A stretch of DNA of 64,000 bases, taken from Chitinophagaceae bacterium (GTDB lineage: Bacteria; Bacteroidota; Bacteroidia; Chitinophagales; Chitinophagaceae). A program made the position numbers and the translations under genes. Positions 36,151 to 44,465 of this stretch are shown piece by piece. The notes beneath the pieces were generated by a model. That model did not search any database. It saw nothing but the letters and a program-made list of their open reading frames with translations, and was not told the DNA's origin. How positions within the stretch are numbered: the first letter of the stretch is position 1; each line of letters starts with the position of its first letter. The stretch lies in contig JAEUVB010000012.1 of NCBI GenBank assembly GCA_016786845.1, positions 274,017 through 338,016 on the forward strand. The letters are read 5' to 3'.

Positions 36151-39100
36151 TTTTCTTAAGATATTGTATGATTAAATCTTTCATTCTTTTGGTCAATGTG
36201 TTTTGAGATTGCTTCTCAACAAAATCTTCGGTCAATGGATTTTCATCTTCTCCCTTTATCAATTGATGCGAAGCCGCAAGCTTACCGAAAATATAATACA
36301 AGCCCGGCACGATAATGACCCCGAACAGGGTACCAAAAACCATCCCGCCTAAAGCAGAAGCACCGATGGTCCGATTACCTAATGCACCCGGACCCGTTGC
36401 ACCCACCAGGGGCAGCAATCCGGCAATGAAGGCAAATGAGGTCATCAAAATCGGCCTGAAACGCACTTTGGATCCTTCAATCGCTGCTTCGAAAAGACTC
36501 GCACCCTGCTGATGTTTCTGAACGGCAAACTCAACAATCAAAATGGCATTCTTACCCAACAAACCAACCAGCATGATCAGCCCCATCTGTGCATACACAT
36601 CATTCGCCAACCCCATCATTTTCAATAATAAAAAGGAACCGAATATGCCCGGTGGCAAGGATAATAATACGGCCATAGGCAAAATGAAACTTTCATATTG
36701 CGCAGCCAGTACGAGATATACAAAGATCAGTACCACTAAGAAAATAACCAGAGCTTCATTACCACGCGCCGCTTCATCAAACGACAATCCTTCCCACGCG
36801 ATATCATAACCCGCAGGCAATGTTTCTTTGGCTACTTCCTGTATCGCCCTTATGGCATCGCCACTGGTATACCCTTTTGCCGGAACCCCTTTAATGGAAG
36901 ACGATGTATATAAATTGAAACGCGTAATTTCATTCGGCCCCTGTGTCTTTCTCATGGTCATAAATGCCTCATAAGGCACCATCTCTCCTCGATCATTTTT
37001 AATGAAAAGCTTTAATATATCTGTCGGTAGTTTTCGATATTCAGGCGCACACTGGGTATATACTTTGAAGAAATTATTAAAACGAATAAACCCTTGTTCA
37101 TAGGTACTTCCAATGAGGATATCCAAATTCTCCATGGCCTTACCAATGGATACGCCTTTTTGCATAGCCAGCTTATTGTCTATGATCAATTCATATTGCG
37201 GATAGTTGGCCGCAAAAAATGTAAATAATCCGGAGAGCTCCTTTCTCTTCCCCAGGGCCACCATGAACTCTTTATTCAGCTGATCAAATTCCTGATAATC
37301 GATCGTGGTATTTTTATCGAGCAGTCGCAATGAAAACCCGTCCGAAGAACCATATCCCGGAACCGCAGGCGGCTCAAAGTATTCGATCACTGCACCAAAA
37401 TCTTTCGACTTCTCTTCTAATTCTTTGATGATCTCTTTCACGGAATGTTTTCGTTGCGACCAGTCCTTCATATTCACAATACAGGTTCCCGCATTCGATC
37501 CACGCCCCTCTGTCAAAATCTCATATCCCGCCAGCGACGAAACCGATTGCACACCTTCTACCTGCCCGGCAATTTTTTGAAGTTGACGCGCCACTTCATT
37601 GGTTCGCTCTAATGTCGAACCGGGTGGCGTTTGTATAATCGCATAAATCATCCCCTGATCTTCATTCGGGATAAAACCGCTGGGAAGTACTTTATTCAAG
37701 CCCACAATACTGAAACCGAAAACAAGCAACATCCCGTAGGTCACTACACGCCGGTTGATGATGCGCTTCAACAAACCGGTATACTTACCCGTCATCCATT
37801 CAAACTTACGGTTGAACCATTGTATAAACCGATTGATCGGACTGAGCTTTTTAGGCTGACCATGTGTGTTCTTTAATATCATGGCACACAATACCGGTGT
37901 CAGGGTTAAGGCCACCACACCCGAGAGAACAATGGAACTCGCCATGGTAATCGAAAACTGTCGGTAGAATATCCCTACAGGCCCCGACATAAAAGTAACC
38001 GGAATAAATACCGCTGTCATCACCAGGGTAATGGCAATAATGGCCCCGCTGATTTCTCCCAATACTTTCTTCACCGCATTAAACGGCGTTAAATGCTCTT
38101 CCTCCATTTTAGCATGCACCGCCTCCACCACCACAATGGCATTATCAACCACAATCCCAATCGCCAAAACAAGTGCAAACAAGGTGACCAGATTGATGGT
38201 CAAATTGAAAAACTGCATAAACATGAAGGTCCCGATCAGCGATACCGGCACCGCCAAAATCGGAATCAAGGTGGAACGCCAGTCTCCTAAGAATATAAAT
38301 ACCACCAGCGCCACCAAAATAAAGGCTTCGATCAAGGTATGCATCACCTTGTCGATGGAGGCATCCACAAATTTCGAAACGTCATAATTGATCTCATAAC
38401 TCATGCCCGGAGGAAAGCGCGATTTCATTTCATTGAGTTTCAATTTCACATCTTCGATCACTTTACTGGCATTGCTTCCGAAATTTTGTTTGAGCACTAT
38501 GGAAGCCGCCGGATGTCCATCTTTATTGGAATAGATATCAAAAAACTCACTCCCCAATTCAACTTCCGCCACATCCTTCAATTTGAGTATCTCACCATCC
38601 GGATTCGCTCGAACGATGATATCTTCATACTCTTCCGGTTTATTCAATCGCCCTTTGTAAATCAATACATATTCCAGCGACTGGGCCGACTTACCCGAAC
38701 TCTGCCCCAAACGACCCGGCCGACCAATCACACTTTGCTCACTCACCGCCTCCATCACTTCTTCTGTCGAAATATTATAGGCCCTCATCCTGTCAGGCTT
38801 CAACCATATCCGCATCGCATATTGCCGGCTACCCAAAATCTGCGCACGCCCCATACCCTTGATTCTTTGCAACTCGGGCAAAATATTCACGTTCGCATAG
38901 TTGTACAAAAACTTTTCATCTGCATGCTCATCTGTACTGTACAAATTCACATACATCAACATACTGGGTTGTATCGGTGTAATAATCACACCCTCTCGCT
39001 GAACCAGAGGCGGAAGATTATTCATGATCTGATCAACCCGCGTCTTGACATTCACCACCGCAGCATTTGGATCCGTACCGGGCTCAAATACAATCTGTAT

Positions 39101-39367
39101 CGTAGCCTCACCCGCACTCGTGGCATCTGAAATGATATATTGCATGCCCTGTACCCCATTAATGGCACGCTCAAGCGGTATCAAGGTGGAACTCACCAAT
39201 ACATCCGCACTCGAACCGGGATAGGCAATAAAGACCATCACCCTCGGAGGTGCAATTTCAGGAAACTGTGAAACCGGCCGCGTATAAATAGCCAAAGCTC
39301 CTATAAAGAGTATGGCAATGGATATGACTATCGCAAAGACCGGCCTTTGAATGAATTTTTTAAACAT
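36128..39367 (-). CDS. RND multidrug efflux pump, HAE-1 (AcrB/MexB) family
   Basis: The 1079-residue inner-membrane proton-drug antiporter has 12 membrane segments in two halves and large periplasmic loops. The N-terminus MFKKFIQRPVFAIVISIAI and segment TRPVSQFPEIAPPRV are typical of HAE-1 pumps. The proton-relay helices are GIVVDNAIVVVEAVHAKM in TM4 (D407 equivalent present, D408 equivalent is Asn) and LLGKNAILIVEFA in TM10 (Lys present). It acts with the MFP encoded 25 bases upstream and the TolC-like gene that overlaps its end. Substrates probably include hydrophobic drugs or detergents; heavy-metal pumps have different TM4 signatures. Confidence 0.94.
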   Translation of the reverse strand: MFKKFIQRPVFAIVISIAILFIGALAIYTRPVSQFPEIAPPRVMVFIAYPGSSADVLVSSTLIPLERAINGVQGMQYIISDATSAGEATIQIVFEPGTDPNAAVVNVKTRVDQIMNNLPPLVQREGVIITPIQPSMLMYVNLYSTDEHADEKFLYNYANVNILPELQRIKGMGRAQILGSRQYAMRIWLKPDRMRAYNISTEEVMEAVSEQSVIGRPGRLGQSSGKSAQSLEYVLIYKGRLNKPEEYEDIIVRANPDGEILKLKDVAEVELGSEFFDIYSNKDGHPAASIVLKQNFGSNASKVIEDVKLKLNEMKSRFPPGMSYEINYDVSKFVDASIDKVMHTLIEAFILVALVVFIFLGDWRSTLIPILAVPVSLIGTFMFMQFFNLTINLVTLFALVLAIGIVVDNAIVVVEAVHAKMEEEHLTPFNAVKKVLGEISGAIIAITLVMTAVFIPVTFMSGPVGIFYRQFSITMASSIVLSGVVALTLTPVLCAMILKNTHGQPKKLSPINRFIQWFNRKFEWMTGKYTGLLKRIINRRVVTYGMLLVFGFSIVGLNKVLPSGFIPNEDQGMIYAIIQTPPGSTLERTNEVARQLQKIAGQVEGVQSVSSLAGYEILTEGRGSNAGTCIVNMKDWSQRKHSVKEIIKELEEKSKDFGAVIEYFEPPAVPGYGSSDGFSLRLLDKNTTIDYQEFDQLNKEFMVALGKRKELSGLFTFFAANYPQYELIIDNKLAMQKGVSIGKAMENLDILIGSTYEQGFIRFNNFFKVYTQCAPEYRKLPTDILKLFIKNDRGEMVPYEAFMTMRKTQGPNEITRFNLYTSSSIKGVPAKGYTSGDAIRAIQEVAKETLPAGYDIAWEGLSFDEAARGNEALVIFLVVLIFVYLVLAAQYESFILPMAVLLSLPPGIFGSFLLLKMMGLANDVYAQMGLIMLVGLLGKNAILIVEFAVQKHQQGASLFEAAIEGSKVRFRPILMTSFAFIAGLLPLVGATGPGALGNRTIGASALGGMVFGTLFGVIIVPGLYYIFGKLAASHQLIKGEDENPLTEDFVEKQSQNTLTKRMKDLIIQYLKKNENKKDQ

Positions 39368-39392
39368 CGTTTTAATATTTTAAAGTGATACG

Positions 39393-40475
39393 CTATTCCG
39401 CGTGTAAGTCTTTGAATTCTGACATCATTTGATCCGGACTCACCAGGGTATATTCTATACGCTGATTGTTTTTGACTTTACGCAAACCGTCCAGCAAAAT
39501 TTTCTCATTGGGCTTGATCCCCTCCGTCACAACATACAAATGCGGCAACTCCACTCCAATGGTAACCTGACGCGTCTTCACCACATGGTCCTCTACCACA
39601 TAAACATATTTCTTATCCAGAATTTCAAAGGTGGCCTTTTGTGGTATGATCAATGAATGCTTCAGATTGACCGGCATTAGAATACTCCCGGTTTCACCAT
39701 GACGCAATATGCCTTGCCCATTCTGAAAGGTTGCACGAAATGCAATATTCCCGGTCTCATTGTTAAAATCGGCTTCTATGGTTTCAACCTTGCCTTCCTG
39801 ATTGAATAATTGATTATTCGCCATTTTCAAATTCACGGTCAACAGACTGTCCCCTCTCGAATGCGTAATATAATCGAGATATTCCGCCTCAGGCACGTTG
39901 AAATAGGCCCATACTTTTCGATTGTCCGAAAGTGTGGTCAATAATTCTCCTTCGTCTATTAAACTTCCCAAACGCACCAAAAATCTTCCCATGATACCAT
40001 CAAACGGAGCCCGTATTTCGGTAAACCCTAAATGCGCCTGTGCCAAACTTAACTCGGCCTTGGCCTTGTTGAAACGGGCTTTCGCTAAAGACAATTCATT
40101 CTTGGAAACAATATTACTGTCGTATAAATTCTTGGTATTCTGATATTCTAATTCAGTAAAATTAGCCTCAGCTTCCGCCTTGTGCATCTCCGCCTGATAA
40201 ATAACCGGCATGATCTTAAACATCAACTGACCCTTCTTCACAAATTGCCCCTCATCTACATAGATGTTCTGAATATATCCCCTCTCCTGAGAGCGAAGTT
40301 CGATATGACTGATAGAGTGTATCTGGCAGACATATTCTTTATAATACATCGTATCTTTTTCCATCGGCGTCGTCACCTTAAAGGTCGATGCCTCTTCATG
40401 CTTTTCAAGTTTGTTTCCGCAGCTCGCAGTAAACAACATACCGGCGATTCCGGCAATGGTAATTAACCTCGTCAT
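39393..40475 (-). CDS. RND efflux periplasmic adaptor (MFP, AcrA/MexA family)
   Basis: The 360-residue membrane-fusion protein has a lipobox (LFTASC, Cys near 19). A beta-barrel, lipoyl and alpha-hairpin follow: HIELRSQERGYIQNIYVDEGQFVKKGQLMF and its mate FTEIRAPFDGIMGRFLVRLGSLI are the two half-lipoyl motifs, with the hairpin (about 80-140) between them. It links the RND pump and the TolC-like channel across the periplasm. It is second in the operon, after a small protein gene 120 bases upstream. Confidence 0.93.
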   Translation of the reverse strand: MTRLITIAGIAGMLFTASCGNKLEKHEEASTFKVTTPMEKDTMYYKEYVCQIHSISHIELRSQERGYIQNIYVDEGQFVKKGQLMFKIMPVIYQAEMHKAEAEANFTELEYQNTKNLYDSNIVSKNELSLAKARFNKAKAELSLAQAHLGFTEIRAPFDGIMGRFLVRLGSLIDEGELLTTLSDNRKVWAYFNVPEAEYLDYITHSRGDSLLTVNLKMANNQLFNQEGKVETIEADFNNETGNIAFRATFQNGQGILRHGETGSILMPVNLKHSLIIPQKATFEILDKKYVYVVEDHVVKTRQVTIGVELPHLYVVTEGIKPNEKILLDGLRKVKNNQRIEYTLVSPDQMMSEFKDLHAE

Positions 40476-40596
40476 GTTTGTATTGATTTTAAATAATTAG
40501 ATGAATGATCACGCTACACCTCAGAGACAAGGCGAGACAATGGAATGAACTTCGAGGGCACTTCGGCCTGCATCGAATTCATATAAGGATGAATGA

Positions 40597-41046
40597 TTAA
40601 GACAGGAAAAACTTCCAGCGATGGTACAGGACCACCAATGAGACCGATGAAGTATGGACTTCAATTGGCTCCTTGAGCTTGGGTCTGTGCTCAGCAATAA
40701 CGGTATAGACGCCTAACCAAAACGGCAATGAAGAATGATGTGCAACCAGGTCACTTGCATCATGTTCGGTTTCATCCGAATCGACCGGTTCGACTTCTGA
40801 AATGCCACTGCATAAATCGTCCGGTAAATGAAAAGGAGAAATAGACTCAAGCACCAATCCTTTGTCCTGCGACTCGACCTGGGACCACGGCATACCAAAT
40901 AGGGAATGCTCCGTATGATGAAGGGCTTGCGCCTTTCCAAAAATAAAAAAGCTAAGAATCAGTAAGATGAATCCGCCCTGCATCCACTTCAACGGCGTGG
41001 ACTGAAAAGGCTTTTTGAAAATAATATGTCTTCCGGTGAAGTTCAT
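40597..41046 (-). CDS. Small histidine-containing envelope protein at the head of the RND operon
   Basis: The 149-residue product has an extended basic N-region then a hydrophobic segment (GGFILLILSFFIFGKAQA, about 24-41), either a signal peptide or membrane anchor. The mature part has scattered His and acidic residues (HHTEH, ETEHDASDLVAHH, AEHRPK) and ends LVVLYHRWKFFLS. I do not recognise a family. It reads into the MFP gene 120 bases on, and a -7 box lies 10 bases before its ATG, so it is likely the first gene of the efflux operon. The His/acid clusters could bind metal, but this is only inference. Confidence 0.65.
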   Translation of the reverse strand: MNFTGRHIIFKKPFQSTPLKWMQGGFILLILSFFIFGKAQALHHTEHSLFGMPWSQVESQDKGLVLESISPFHLPDDLCSGISEVEPVDSDETEHDASDLVAHHSSLPFWLGVYTVIAEHRPKLKEPIEVHTSSVSLVVLYHRWKFFLS

Positions 41047-42145
41047 CTATCAGTGGCAAAAATACAGATCGAAACATAACCTGAAAATAAATATACTTTA
41101 TGAAATGTTATTGTCTCAATACACCTTCAAATCTCCAATTAGAAATTACTCTCCCTCGCTGGACTGCGCCTGATAAAGTTTTAGCAGTTTTTGAGTCCAA
41201 CGAATCGCACTGTCATTGCGAGAAGGCACGACCGTTTTAAGAACGTCATTGCGAGGAGGCACGACCATTATTAGACCGTCATTGCGAGGAGGCACGACCG
41301 TTTTAAGACCGTCATTGCGAGGAGGCACGACCATTTTCAGAACGTCATTGCGAGGAGGCACGACGAAGCAATCTCATGCTACGAAGCACCCTTTTCACCC
41401 CATGAGATTGTCCTGCACGTGCGGGATTATCTCGTCATGACATAAAACTTTATAGCGCGCTTTTTCTTTGTTACTTTCGTCCCCGCGGTCTCTCGCTTCT
41501 AGGGGCGAGCGCAGCCTCGCTTCCTGGAAGACCCTGCGGTTGATAAGAAAGCTCAATACACCTCCAAATCTCCAATTAGAAATTACTCTCCTTAGAAGGA
41601 CTGCGCCTGATAAAGTTTTAGCAGTTTTTGAGTTGAACGCAGCTTAGCAAGAAAAACTGTTTGACGACGAAGGAGGAGTTTTTTTTCTTGCAGCGGAGTG
41701 AGACGTAAAAAACAATAAAACTTTATAGCGCGCTTTTTCTTTGTTACTTTCTTTTACTAAAAAAGAAAGTAAAGAAAGCCCAAGGCATCCCCGCATGAAC
41801 AATCAGAAAACACCCACCCTCGCAGGCCTACACCCCTGCCACCGAACTCCCGCACTATAAATCGATGACCGCATTCTCCCTCGCAGGACTGCGCCTGATA
41901 AAGTTTTAGCAGTTTTTGAGTCCAACGAATCGCACCGTCATTGCGAGTAGGCACGACCATTTTAAGAACGTCATTGCGAGGAGGCACGACGAAGCAATCC
42001 CATGCTACGAAGCACCCTTTTCACCCCATGAGATTGCTTCGTACCCAACCATTGACATAAAACTTTATAGCGCGCTTTTTCTTTGTTACTCTCGTCCCCG
42101 CGGTCTCTCGCTCTAAAGGACCCTGCGGTTCATGAATACCCTACC
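41047..42145. repeat. Composite repeat region, three diverged copies, with 33-bp arrays
   Basis: No gene. Copy A (41150-41530), copy B (41565-41770) and copy C (41875-42130) share an opening block GCGCCTGATAAAGTTTTAGC and a closing block AAAACTTTATAGCGCGC, which are imperfect inverted repeats. In A, five tandem 33-base units (CATTGCGAGGAGGCACGAC plus spacer) start at 41212 and recur every 33 bases to 41344; C has two (41937, 41970); B has none. A and C also share CAATCTCATGC...CATGAGATTG, a hairpin. Open frames here are a by-product of periodicity. Confidence 0.8.
41057..41064 (-). promoter_or_regulatory. Candidate -7 box for the RND efflux operon
   Basis: The minus strand reads TATTTTTG (exact TAnnTTTG), ending 10 bases before the ATG at 41046. 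No -33 TTG is seen at the usual spacing. Confidence 0.35.
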
Positions 42146-42481
42146 CTAAATTAATTGAGCCATCACCTCAGTCTTTTTGTTTTTCGATACCGGTATGATC
42201 GCACCATCCTGTAGAATGAGTGAAATCCCTTCTTTTCTGGAAATGCGTTGTACATATTCTTTATTGACCAAATAGGACGGATGTGTCCTGATAAATCCGT
42301 AGGAAGTTAGAAGCCCTTCATAGTATCGGATTGAACGTGTCACTATTTGCTTCTGTCCATACTGTAAATAAAAAGTTGTGTAAGAGTTGGATGAAATACA
42401 GTACATAATATCACAAATTCGAACCCGATAAGTTTCAGAAGTCGTTGTGAGTGCAATTTTATGAGTGGCCAGATCATTCAT
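42146..42481 (-). CDS. Stand-alone LytTR DNA-binding protein
   Basis: The 111-residue protein (ATG at 42481; a TTG three codons earlier is an alternative) is almost wholly a LytTR domain: VRICDIMYCISSNSYTTFYL, then 'TRSIRYYEGLLTSYGFIRTHPSYLVN' and ILQDGAIIPVSKNKK. These match the beta-strand DNA-binding fold of AgrA/LytR. There is no receiver domain, and no sensor kinase is adjacent, so it is an orphan. It could be autonomous or the DNA-binding remnant of a response regulator. It lies among repeats and next to a decayed antitoxin-like gene. Confidence 0.82.
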   Translation of the reverse strand: MNDLATHKIALTTTSETYRVRICDIMYCISSNSYTTFYLQYGQKQIVTRSIRYYEGLLTSYGFIRTHPSYLVNKEYVQRISRKEGISLILQDGAIIPVSKNKKTEVMAQLI

Positions 42482-42930
42482 TCCTTGCAAAGTCTTTCTT
42501 AGATTTTTCTATGAGCGATGAGCTTTACTTGGCGGCATTTGCAGAATGCCTGTCGTTATTAGATGTGCCTCCGTCCATCATTGCATTTGTCCAACGGGTT
42601 TGGTTTGGTTGTCTGCGAGCTTCTGTTTGATATATGCTTTCAACTCTTCAAAAGTCATATTTTGAGTTTCAGAACTGATTTTATCCCTGATATCTCTCAT
42701 CATTTTTACAGCATCAAACTGTTTTTCTTTTTTAGTCGTTTACATAATTTACTAAATCTTTTGGGCTTCTTATTTCAATCATCTAATATCCAAGTCGCAA
42801 ATTCACAGAATTATTGCCCATGTCTCGGCCGAGTCTCACGCCTCGTGGACTCGGCGGATTTTTTAATATACTCTACATCATTTTCCATATTTCGTTTTTA
42901 TCATAACCATATATCCTCTTTCTTGAACAA
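42482..42930. other. Stretch holding a decayed small gene and a hairpin
   Basis: Apart from the peptide gene at 42578-42745, it contains a GC-rich hairpin (GCCGAGTC...GACTCGGC, about 42828-42857) with no T run. The open plus-strand frame through it has no protein-like character. Confidence 0.5.
42578..42745 (-). pseudogene. Decayed antitoxin-like small protein gene
   Basis: On the minus strand an ATG (42745-42743) is followed at once by an in-frame TAA (42742-42740), then an open frame to TGA at 42578. Without the TAA it would read TTKKEKQFDAVKMMRDIRDK, then ISSETQNMTFEELKAYIKQK and a short tail. This pattern, FDxVKMMRxIRDKIS..., resembles short antitoxin-like or unknown proteins of Bacteroidota and Cyanobacteria. 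Either the gene is dead by a nonsense change, or translation starts at the ATG at 42703 to give 41 residues. No toxin gene is recognisable beside it. Confidence 0.5.
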
Positions 42931-44460
42931 CTATTCCACCACCACCTTCCTCACCCAAGTTTCGCCCGCCTGAGGCGAGCAAAGCCTCGCCTTCAGGAAG
43001 TACACCCCTGCTCCCAATCCCCTCACATCCACTTCCGCCCTAAGCGTTCCTCTCTTCACCACTTGACTCAACACCTTCTGCCCCAATAAGGTATACACTT
43101 CCAATTCCAAATCGCGCTTTTGAAACATTGAGCATTCAACATTAAACATTCCTAATGCCGAAGGATTTGGGAAAATGGTTACGCGCTCATTCTCCTTCTC
43201 GCCCTCATCAAACCCTACGCCATTGCAGTTGATTGTGGTGTCTTTGCCGAGGGCGTAGTTTGGCATGTTGGGTGGATTTTCTGGGCCCCATTGAGGAAAA
43301 CGAAAACAACGAGGACAAAAATTACACCCAGCTCCTTTTACATCAGGGCTTTCAATTTTGCTCATTTGTTTACTTGTTCCATTCCAGTTTGCAATGTATG
43401 CTTTATCATCAGGCCCTAAGTATATATTGCCATAGCCTTGAAATGCTTGCGCAGATGTATCTAGATTTGCAACATGATACCATGCTGTATTTGTATCAGG
43501 ATCGAGAAGATCGAATTGATAGATGTTATAATACTTAGATATATACAGAAATTGACCATTGGGTGAAAAACAAATACCTGAAGGTTCTGTATCAAGATCT
43601 GGTCCAGTGGGTAGTTTAATATGATCCGGAATTTTATAAAATTTAGAATTTGTTAATTCACCAGAACATCGATCAAAATCAGCGATAAAAATAAAATCCG
43701 ATGCTTGAACTACACTTGCAAACTGGGTGCCCAATTGATTGAACATACATTGACCTGCAATATCCGGTATCCCAATTTGTGGATTCATAAACACTTGGCT
43801 TCCCATATTATAAACACTATCTTTTGTCACAATGAATTTATAAATAGTATTCACACTTCTAGCTGGCTTTAATAACCACCAGTTTATTCCATCTGCGTGC
43901 CTGCATGCCATCATTTGCGACTTACTTAAATTGGCTTGTTGTAGCAAAGGCATTGCCTTTTTTATCACTCGACCGTTAGAGCCTAGTTTCATATCCACCT
44001 TATGGCAAAGCAGTAAATCAAAGTAGGCATTGCCTCCAGGCCCCCAACTAGAGATAAACTCGAGGTCACTTGCTGTGGGTGTGAGAATATAGTATATGTC
44101 ATCAGAGAAAGGAAGTATTAATGAAGATTGAGAAAACCCACTAAACCCATCGTATAAATCGTAAATCATGGGTGGAACTAAAGAATCCCCATTTTCAATA
44201 TGCGCTCCCAACGTATCATAAATTTGATAACCGTTACATAAAATCTTCAAGTAACCATTTGAATCTGAAATGCACGAACTCCCATGAATAAAATAGTAAT
44301 TATATGTTGTATTAAAATATGAGATTTCGGGAACTTGATTTTCGAATTTCACTTTATAGGATATTCCCGCTCCGAGAATCCAATTCTTCGATAAATTCTT
44401 TTGAGAAAATATATTTCCGTAAAGGCACAAAAACATGCCGAGTAAATACAAGCGTAGCAT
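42931..44460 (-). CDS. Secreted protein with beta-propeller-like body and type A T9SS signal
   Basis: The 509-residue protein has a signal peptide (MLRLYLLGMFLCLYGNIFS). The body (about 25-420) has repeated motifs such as GICFSPNGQFLYISKY, GNIYLGPDDKAYIANWNG and 'QTGIP', seen in many Bacteroidota propeller-type secreted proteins of unknown role. A type A sorting domain ends it (about 430-509: VTIFPNPS ... LGAGVYFLKAR ... WVRKVVVE). Two different repeats sit in frame in this domain: heptamers (43124-43152, read as MFNVECSMF) and a palindrome (42965-42998). It starts five bases after the upstream beta-helix gene, hence the same operon. Confidence 0.85.
   Translation of the reverse strand: MLRLYLLGMFLCLYGNIFSQKNLSKNWILGAGISYKVKFENQVPEISYFNTTYNYYFIHGSSCISDSNGYLKILCNGYQIYDTLGAHIENGDSLVPPMIYDLYDGFSGFSQSSLILPFSDDIYYILTPTASDLEFISSWGPGGNAYFDLLLCHKVDMKLGSNGRVIKKAMPLLQQANLSKSQMMACRHADGINWWLLKPARSVNTIYKFIVTKDSVYNMGSQVFMNPQIGIPDIAGQCMFNQLGTQFASVVQASDFIFIADFDRCSGELTNSKFYKIPDHIKLPTGPDLDTEPSGICFSPNGQFLYISKYYNIYQFDLLDPDTNTAWYHVANLDTSAQAFQGYGNIYLGPDDKAYIANWNGTSKQMSKIESPDVKGAGCNFCPRCFRFPQWGPENPPNMPNYALGKDTTINCNGVGFDEGEKENERVTIFPNPSALGMFNVECSMFQKRDLELEVYTLLGQKVLSQVVKRGTLRAEVDVRGLGAGVYFLKARLCSPQAGETWVRKVVVE
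42965..42998. repeat. Palindrome carried in frame inside a second T9SS sorting domain
   Basis: GAGGCGAGCAAAGCCTC (42972-42988) with flanks CGCCTGA/TTCAGG forms an imperfect hairpin. It is placed between the last strands of the sorting domain, as at 31318-31345, and is related to the GC-rich segment at about 41497-41528. Confidence 0.6.
43124..43152 (-). repeat. Heptanucleotide repeat inside a coding sequence
   Basis: On the minus strand the units ATGTTTA, ATGTTGA, ATGCTCA and ATGTTTC lie in frame in the sorting domain of the 509-residue protein. They belong to the family found at the stop codons of ftsK, glcD and the HerA-like gene. Confidence 0.65.
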
Positions 44461-44465
44461 AATAA

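Noticed and set aside
38100..38170. Asn in place of the second TM4 aspartate (VDNA) of the RND pump
   Set aside because: I believe this variant is frequent in Bacteroidota HAE-1 pumps, so I do not treat it as a defect; an alignment would settle it.
41146..41440. Open frames with PPRNDGLK-like repeats on both strands
   Set aside because: Products of the 33-bp repeat array, not proteins.
42482..42560. Possible receiver-domain remnant upstream of the LytTR gene
   Set aside because: The in-frame sequence upstream reaches a stop after a few codons and shows no receiver motifs.
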